Of a stretch of DNA of 64,000 nt, positions 57,003 through 64,000 are shown piece by piece. Numbering within the stretch: position 1 is the first letter of the stretch; each line of letters begins with the position of its first letter. The position numbers and the translations under genes were made by a program. Source of the stretch: Jacaranda mimosifolia. Taxonomy: Eukaryota > Streptophyta > Magnoliopsida > Lamiales > Bignoniaceae. The notes under the pieces were generated by a model. The model was given only the letters and a program-made list of their open reading frames with translations. It was not told where the DNA came from and searched no databases. The DNA lies in assembly GCA_018894105.1 (NCBI GenBank), contig CM032126.1:3871001-3935000 (forward strand), given 5' to 3'.

Positions 57003-57501
57003 TTGTTTAATTAAATTTATATTTATTTGCTAGCTAGTATAGTGTTTTTATGATTTATTCCCTCTTCAAATGATTTTACAATAATGTCCATTTTTAAGTG
57101 GAGTACCAAATACAATATTTATACATTTAGATGTCAATTAACAATAAGTTCAAAATTAATAATCAACAATTACAATAACCAATCACTAACATAGAATTAT
57201 TATATAACCACTGGTAAAATTTTGAAATCTTAAGCCTCGACCTTGGATTAAATCAAAGCTTCCTTGACAAATTTTGAACTAATGTTAAACACTACGAATC
57301 AAGTTGCATTTGAAAACAAGGTCTATAGAGAAAAAAGATCGAGTCCTTTGGATAAATTTTTAGGGGAAAGCTCTTTTTCATACTACAAGGTCAGAGGTGA
57401 GGACATCCTGGGCATCAGTAGAGAAAAAGTGAAGAAAACAATTGGTTCCGGGCACCATTTGCCGATTGTTCACTTATTTCTGTCCTATATTAATGAGACC
57501 T

Positions 57502-58100
57502 ACACTATGTTTGTTTCATGAATTTTGGTGAGAAAAAGAAAAGAAAATACTTTTGGTTGGTTGGTTGGTTGGTAAGAAAAATACTAAAAAAGAAAATATA
57601 TATATATATATAATATATTTGAGGAAAATTCAATTTCCTCACGAAAATGTGAAGAAAATATTGAAGTATCTCTTTCATTCTTTTACACTTTCATCACTTT
57701 TCTTTTTCTCATTCCTTTCTTCATTGTTTTTTTTTTAACAACCAAATAAATTTGAGATTTTATATTTCTTTGTTTTCTTTTTCTTTTCCTCGTCAAAATC
57801 CTTAAACCAAACATAGTGTAAGGATTTTGACAAGGAAAAGAAAACAAAGAAATCTCAAATTTGTTTGGTTATTAAAGAAACAATAAAGAAAGGAATGAGA
57901 ACAAGATGAATAATGAAAGTGTAGGAGAATGAGAGAGAGTATTTCAATGTGAGGAAACATTTTGTGAGGAAAATGCATTATATTTTCCTTCAAGGTTTCC
58001 TTTCTTTAATGTTTCCTTACCAACCAAACAACCGAAAGTATTTTCCTTGGTATTTTCTTTTTTTTTTTCCTCACCAAAATCCATAAATCAAACATTGTGT
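57502..58100. mobile_element. Foldback / head-to-head MITE pair
   Basis: The 600-bp block is close to palindromic. Outer ends: ACACTATGTTTGTTTCATGA and (reversed) ACACAATGTTTGATTTATGG, both followed by GATTTTGGTGAG-like sequence. At the centre (57783-57840) CTTTTCCTCGTCAAAATCC pairs with GGATTTTGACAAGGAAAAG around AACCAAACATAGTG, itself an end of the same element. So 57502-57818 is one full copy and the right half a second, inverted copy missing part of one end. No genes. Confidence 0.75.
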
Positions 58101-58688
58101 TAATATATTTCAGGAAATAAAAGAACTTCTAGATGATTTTATTTTTTAATTTAATTGAATATAAAGCCTAGCAGGGTCATATTTTGCTTATTTTCTTCAT
58201 TTTTAAAAAACTATGGATAGAACTAGTCTATTGTAATAATTATTAATCTCTTCATAATAATAATAATAATAACGTCTTTGCATGTAGTCTTGATTTGATC
58301 TCTTCTCATCTCCTGTCAACCTGAGGAAGTGTCAAAATGTTTATATTACTTACCCTTTCCTTATACAGGCTTGGCTAAGTTTTTTGTTCGATGTTCTCAT
58401 CTACGAATTATAACAAGTGTTTTATAAGTTCAACCAAAAGCCTTGCTCTTGCAGAGGTTTACGTAGGTTTGGTAGGGCATGAACTGAAGGAAGCATATAA
58501 AAACCCGAACATAATGTCCAAAGCAATGAGAAATCTTTGCTTCATAGTATTGTCCCCATCGCTTGAAATATCCAATATCAACTTGCAGTAGCAGCCATGA
58601 CCAACTCCTTCAACACTACATATTTTGCTAGATATATATTACAAGATGAACGTGAAAAAGTAACAGCATTATTACCAGCATGTTCCCT
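58101..58688. other. Spacer / KIPK 3' UTR
   Basis: AT-rich with a short (ATA)n at about 58256-58272. The part next to 58688 is probably the kinase 3' UTR. No other gene. Confidence 0.5.
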
Positions 58689-61600
58689 TTAGAACAACTC
58701 GAACTCTAAGCGCTCTCCAGAGGCTGTTTGCAAATTTCCGACATTGAAGAACTCCGGAATTTGAGGAGGAATGGCGCAGCGAATCAATGCCCAATTCAGG
58801 CCCTCAAAGAAAGGATGTCGTTTGATCTCAGCAGCTCCTGTTTCCGTCCCCAGCCGATTCTCAGGCTCTTTAACCAACAGGCTTCTGATGAGATCCCTTG
58901 CCTGAAAACTAACCATTGGGGCATCAGGAAATTTGAGGTTCTGCAAGACAACATTGGCCAATGTCTCTTCGTTGTCAGCACCTTTGAACGGTGTCTTCCC
59001 ATAAAGAAGCTCATAGAGGAAAACACCAAACGTCCACCAATCGACAGCACTCCCATGGCCTTCTCCCTTTATAATCTCCGGAGCTAAGTATTCATGTGTA
59101 CCAACGAAGGAGTTGGACCGTGCCTCTGTTGGCTCAGCTACAAGCTGGGGCAACGATCTAGCCTGGTCTGCAGCATCTGCTTTTAGCTTCCTTACTCTTG
59201 TTGTGGCCGGTAAAAGCCTAGGGCTAAAGCATGAGACCTTACAAGAAGGTCCGGTGCAGAAAGGATCAATGCAGTTTGATCCTGCGCACGGACCAGACAT
59301 CCTGGGTGGCTCCATCCCCAATAAGGATGATTTGACGAGAGTTGGGCTGACAGAACATCTAAGTGACAAGTCAAAATCTGTCAACATGATATGACCATCT
59401 TCACGCACCAGAATGTTTTCCGGCTTCAGATCTCGGTAGACAATACCGAGCATGTGCAGATATTCAAGAGCAAGGAGGACCTCAGCAACATAGAATCTGC
59501 AAGAATGAAATGTTAGAATCGAAGAATAGCGCAGTCAGCATAACTATTGATGAATCAGTCCCATTCTTTACTTTTATCTGACATATGCTCCCGTGATGAA
59601 ATGTTGGGTTTCAATTAGAATTGTCCAAAGAGCTAAGCATTTAAGTAGTTAACTCCTTAGCAAAAAAGAGAGAAAATGGATCCAAAAGCAAAGGTAAAAC
59701 ATAAATGGTCACATGAGTATTTATCCGGTTTGTTTCAGCCAGTATAATAGGGGTGAAAGCCAGAAGCCTCGCCTCTTCCTGAGGCAACATTGGGGAGGAA
59801 AGAGACAAGGTCTGAGAACAAACATTCCAAGTCCATAAGCAGGGTATTGTGACTCCCAAAAGCATGTAATAATTCTGCTCCTTACATAATGAAGATTCAA
59901 ATGGTTTATCTAATTTTTCTTCTCTATCATGCAAAGGGTATTCCAAACAGAAACACACAATTAATTTGCGCTAAGCTAGTTCAAAACTCTGCATGTTTTT
60001 CAGTTCCAGTCACTAGTCATATTCTTACAGACAAACCCAAGCCAAATACTGTATTCAATAAGAAATAAGGATTATGTAATCTACTGAAACTAACTATACT
60101 CATACAGTGAGATACATACGATCAGTTTATTTTTAGTGAACTGCACCGTGACATAGAAACTTATCAGTTTACGGAAAAAACAGATATTAAAAAATTAAAA
60201 AATGCAACACGAAGGAAAGTAACAGAGCCGTAAAGGATGAAAGCATGATGAGAATATTGTAAATGCTGAATAGACAGACTAAAGATCAGATGATTTTCCA
60301 TGTTACCCAGCCAGAAAAAGTTACTTCATCCACAATCATGGTGAGATAGTTTGGGTAAGAATTACTTCATACATGATATAGATAACCAGCATTAGAAATC
60401 CTTTCATATGTGGTCAGAAATTGAAGGAACTCAACAGTATAAGCACAAGCCACACCAAATAACTTTCAATTTTGAATTTTAAAACCAAGGCAACTTAATT
60501 CATCTGACACCTTTCAGCATCAATTCCAACCATAGGCTACTCAAAATGTCAGGCATGCTCCTTGCTCATTAATATACCAAATCTCAATTCAGAACCTTTA
60601 TATAAGTGAGTAAATTTCCTCTTATATTCTTGTGTTGCATTTTTAAGTGAATGCATCATCATTGCCATTTCACGGTACAAAGCATATAACCAACCCTAGT
60701 ATGGATATGGACCTTAAATTTTATACCTTGCTGCCTGTTCAGAAAAATATCGGCCAGGTTGCCTCTGTCGGAGGACATGTAGATCTCCACCAGGACAAAA
60801 CTCCATGACTAAACATGATAGATTGTCTGATGTAAACTGAGCATAAAGTGTTGGGAGAAATGGATGGTCCAGCATCCTGAGAATTTCTCTTTCAGTTTGG
60901 GCTCTAGGCAACTTCTTCCTTCTTGCTAAGAACTCATTATCCATCACTTTTATTGCAAACGGGCAGTTTGTACCTATTAGTTCAGCAAGGTAGACTGTAC
61001 CAATGTCTCCAGAACCAAGTTTTTTCAATAAATTAAAGTGATTCAGCCCTAGAAAATCATATTGTTTACTTATGCGGTTTATGGCTTCCCACTTCATGTC
61101 CTTTGACATGTGCGGTCTATTGTTGCAAGTTGCCCCACTCAGATTGCTCTCATCACTAAGGCTAGTCGTGCTACTACTAAAATCACAAATGCTACTCTTT
61201 GAACTCTGAGAGATATCCCCTTTCTCACAGGTTTTGGAGGTCATGTTAGTTTTAACAACAGAAATATCTCTATTCACCCAACCAGTTGAAATCGAGTCTG
61301 GTTTGCTTGCATCACAATCCTTACTTCCTGTAAAAATTTCAGCACCAGGAGTATCTGGGGGATCCTTGCTAGAATCCTTACTTGTATCCCTCAAAGAACA
61401 CTGACACCTCTGGCAGATCAACTGCCCAGAACTGTGGTCCAGACCACTATTTACTTCATAAGATGGCTTTGAATTTCCATCATTTGATATTGCAACCTTC
61501 TTCGACTTCTTTATGACGAGATTCTTGTTTCTGATGACTGGTTTGACTGCACGAGTTGTGCTTTTTGTTGAATGCACATCTTTATTGCCTTTTACCACAC

Positions 61601-62774
61601 TGGATGAAGATACAGTCTGCAACCTAGACTTCCTTCTTAGCTTCGGTGCTGCTTTGTCTACTGCTTTCAAGGAAGCGACAGAATCCTTACTTGGGATACT
61701 TGCTACCTTGTTTGAGCCAAAAATCTTCTTGTCTTGCTTTGGAAAATTATCATGAGTGTTATTATTAGGCAGAGCAGAAACTGAACTGCAGTCTTCTTCC
61801 GGTAGGCTTGTTCCTAGTAACTCTGTATCAACTTCTGACACAGGTGCAACCTGATTATGCATAATAGAGCATTCTGAACCCTTAACAGCTAAAGCAGCAG
61901 GAAAAGAGGGAGAAGCAAGTGGGCTCTGACTCACAGATTCCACCTTTGGCACTTGAGGTTGCCGAGGCAGCTTACTGGCCGAACAAGTAGCAGCAAGTGG
62001 GCTCTGACTCACAGATTCCACCTTTGGCACTTGAGGTTGCCGAGGCAGCTTACTGGCCGAACAAGTAGCGGTATTTCCTTCAACCAGAGATATTCCAACA
62101 TCACTACATTCAGCTTGTGGACGAGAAGAGTCTCTAGAATGATTCTCTACATTCTTTATAATTGGATTAACACCAAAACTAGGAGAAGAACTGGTACTTT
62201 GTGTAGCTGACTTCACTGCAGAATCCTGTAGCAACTGAGGAACCACGTTAGAAGAACTTGAGGCGTTTTCTTCTGGCACCAAAGAAATCTCTATTCTGTG
62301 TTCTCCTCCTTCAACTAGGGAGCGACCAGATTCACCGGTTTCAACTACAACAGATCTGTAAATATTAGTGATTCTCCCAGCTTCCGAGATTCTAGGAGAT
62401 GCCGGCATAGACAAACGCTTCATAGCAGCCATCTCTGCTGCCTGAGAAATGCACAAGCCCCTTAGAGCCTGCTTCAAAGAGACGGGCTCGGAAAATCCAA
62501 TTCCTGGTGAATGAGAACCGGTAGCCCTCATTGGCTTCTTCGAAGCATTTCTTCGGGAGTCCGAAAGATCCAAACTCTTTGATGTTCTTAGATTGACTGC
62601 TTCAAAAAGCTTGTTGATATCATCTTCCAAAGTTTTGTTAGATCCTTTTTTCACAATCGGAGGCTTCTGTTCTTTGTCCTGTGCTCTTACTTGACGAAAT
62701 GTTTGAGGCCGCCTAGTTGTACTATGCCCATCCTTTGCCTCAAGTAACTCACAATTTCCACGAAAAGATCCCAT
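58689..62774 (-). CDS. KIPK: AGC VIII protein kinase, KIPK-like
   Basis: Ser/Thr kinase of the plant AGC VIII group, which includes D6PK and the KCBP-interacting kinase KIPK (growth and polarity signalling at the plasma membrane). Exons 62774-60727 and 59496-58689 join at EQAAR/FYVAEV; 951 aa. ATG 62774 ([16 protein letters not shown]) matches the family start; the frame is open further 5'. Long disordered N-terminus with the conserved [25 protein letters not shown] (about residues 110-135, given here as one family motif in part). Kinase domain about 575-905: [17 protein letters not shown] (Lys), [11 protein letters not shown] in place of DFG (AGC VIII hallmark), a Cys-rich insertion before the activation loop, then [13 protein letters not shown] 26-residue exact tandem repeat lies at 236-287. 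A 5' UTR intron is likely at 62976-63526 (TTCAG/GTAACT...CTGCAG/GTAG). Confidence 0.92.
61914..62069 (-). repeat. Exact 78-bp tandem duplication in KIPK
   Basis: Copies 61914-61991 and 61992-62069 are identical by eye. In frame, each encodes 26 residues (ending [13 protein letters not shown]). No substitution separates them, so the duplication is recent or homogenised. Confidence 0.95.
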
Positions 62775-62974
62775 TATTTTGAACTGATTGCTATGAGATG
62801 AATCACTTAAATTTAGCACTTTAAAATTAGAAAATCTTCCAGGTTCATTTCTCAAGAAGCCTAAAGAAAAACTCAATGATGCAGGACCATAGCTTATACG
62901 GTGCAGAGATTTCCAGATTTACAGAGATCCAACTTCTATATGCGGCACCAACGAATTCCCTGGTCGAAATACTA

Positions 62975-64000
62975 CCTGCAGTAACAATCAGGGATAACAT
63001 GAATAAATAGTGCAATCAAATTAATACACCATCAGTATATGCAATTCTTTTTCAGCCTAATATAAATAAGATTACCTAATGAAAAATTCTGCTTGCTACA
63101 ATAAAACAGTAAAACTTACATATAAAATAGTAAAAATTACAATTTTTTCAATTATTTTATTTCAAATTGATGAATAACCATATGGAATACCTGATAAAAT
63201 GTGGCATCCCTATCAACATACATTAAATTTTTCCAGAATTTTAATGCCAACTTTACAACATAAGAAGAGGAAAACAATTCCAAAAGAGCTCATCCAGAAA
63301 TGAAAACCGAAAATTTGAGGTGGGAAAAAAAAAAAGAATTTGCATACAAGTAATGAGAATATGAATAGACAAAATAACATTAGCTCATTAAAAACATTAT
63401 TTGCAAAATAAAAAATCGAAAAATAACAGACTTTCAAGAAATGAAGAACTTCAAAGCTAAAATATTCAAAATTTAACTACACAGAGAGATCAGCTACAAG
63501 AGAAAAATGTGCTGAAACTAAGTTACCTGAAGAACTCAGAGATCTACAGCTAATAAAACAAAATGAAAAAAAATGAAAAAAATAAACAAAATATTCTCCT
63601 TTTATTAAAGAAATTCCACCTGCTCCACACTTGAACTTTTCCTTTAAAAACAAAAAATGCGAAAACCCTAAAGGGAATGGTGGGCTTTTCCGATTCTCAG
63701 GAGGGGTACTCTTCTGTGGACAGGGATAGGAAGAGAGAGAAGACAAAACTCCAATGTCTCTCTCACATCAATTCTCTCCCTCTCTCTCTACGGGCATTAA
63801 TTTTACTGTTTCCTGTCTTCCTTTGTTTTTTTATTACACGAATTGTTTAAGGTAGTCCCACTCAATTGTACTAATGGGTCCCACTTAATTGTCTTTGGAT
63901 TCGGATTTGCATGTAATTACTTAATATTTCTTTCATTTTTTTAATTCGCCGAGAAGAGATCTGTCGTGTCAGCAAACCACAGTCAGTGATAAGGATATGA
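62975..64000 (-). promoter_or_regulatory. KIPK leader intron, first exon and promoter region
   Basis: Acceptor CTGCAG at 62976 and donor TTCAG/GTAACT at 63526-63527 define a 551-nt leader intron. The first exon would run from 63527 up to a CT/GA-rich tract (about 63740-63795, many CTCTCT units), common in plant promoters and leaders. No other gene to the window end. Confidence 0.6.

Larger units (their letters stand above)
55826..57501. other. MIF upstream / spacer with repeats
   Basis: Contains a block at about 56205-56680 rich in GAGTCGAGC-type words starting GGGGCATAAACAAGTCGAGC, probably another hAT-related MITE; (ATT)n at 56484-56513; a hairpin at 56714-56784; and (GTAT)n at 56967-57002. 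No gene. Confidence 0.5.

Noticed and set aside
59641..59958. 105-codon minus-strand frame in the KIPK intron
   Set aside because: It has no recognisable domain and no splice sites joining it to the kinase. Possibly a transposon remnant but unsupported.

Overview
This is a piece of a flowering-plant (eudicot) nuclear genome. Spliced genes with GT-AG introns, plant-only families (GRF, MINI ZINC FINGER, AGC VIII kinase, P-class PPR), a miR396 target site, a Tat-lineage Ty3/gypsy retrotransposon, a tRNA-derived SINE and many AT-rich MITE-like elements all point the same way. I cannot name the species. Exon boundaries below were worked out by hand from reading frame, splice signals and remembered family structure, not from transcripts.

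Layout. 1-6451 is AT-rich and gene-free, with decayed repeats, a minisatellite and one MITE. 6637-17106 is a nearly full-length LTR retrotransposon with a perfect CTATA target-site duplication. It is nested in a MITE-like element bounded by TAA repeats. It carries a decayed gag-pol and, in antisense, a spliced gene with a gypsy-associated domain. 17418-22254 is gene-free and holds copy 1 of a 1.5-kb AT-rich element. 22255-24834 is a GRF3/4-type growth-regulating factor (4 exons). 25337-28706 is a dead PDR-type ABCG transporter hit by a SINE and by copy 2 of the 1.5-kb element. 29030-31900 is repeat-derived.

32217-35060 is BUD31/G10 (minus strand, spliced 5' UTR). 38602-40098 is an intronless P-class PPR gene (minus). 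43522-53705 is a 19-exon BTB/LRR gene resembling FBL11 (minus). A segmental duplication (about 34.8-38.4 kb and 41.0-46.3 kb) links these three. Each copy contains the BUD31 promoter and first UTR exon plus the 3' exons of FBL11, and the PPR gene lies between the copies. As a result a second BUD31-type promoter and splice donor sits just upstream of the PPR gene.

55565-55825 is a MINI ZINC FINGER gene (minus). 57502-58100 is a 600-bp foldback element. 58689-62774 is a KIPK-like AGC VIII kinase (minus) with an exact 78-bp in-frame tandem duplication.

The genes do not form one pathway. GRF and MIF are developmental regulators, BUD31 is a spliceosome component, PPR an organelle RNA-binding protein, FBL11 a probable ubiquitin-ligase adaptor and KIPK a signalling kinase. 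The most interesting parts are the promoter duplication beside the PPR gene, the antisense spliced gene of the retrotransposon, and the C-to-T-biased decay of its gag-pol.
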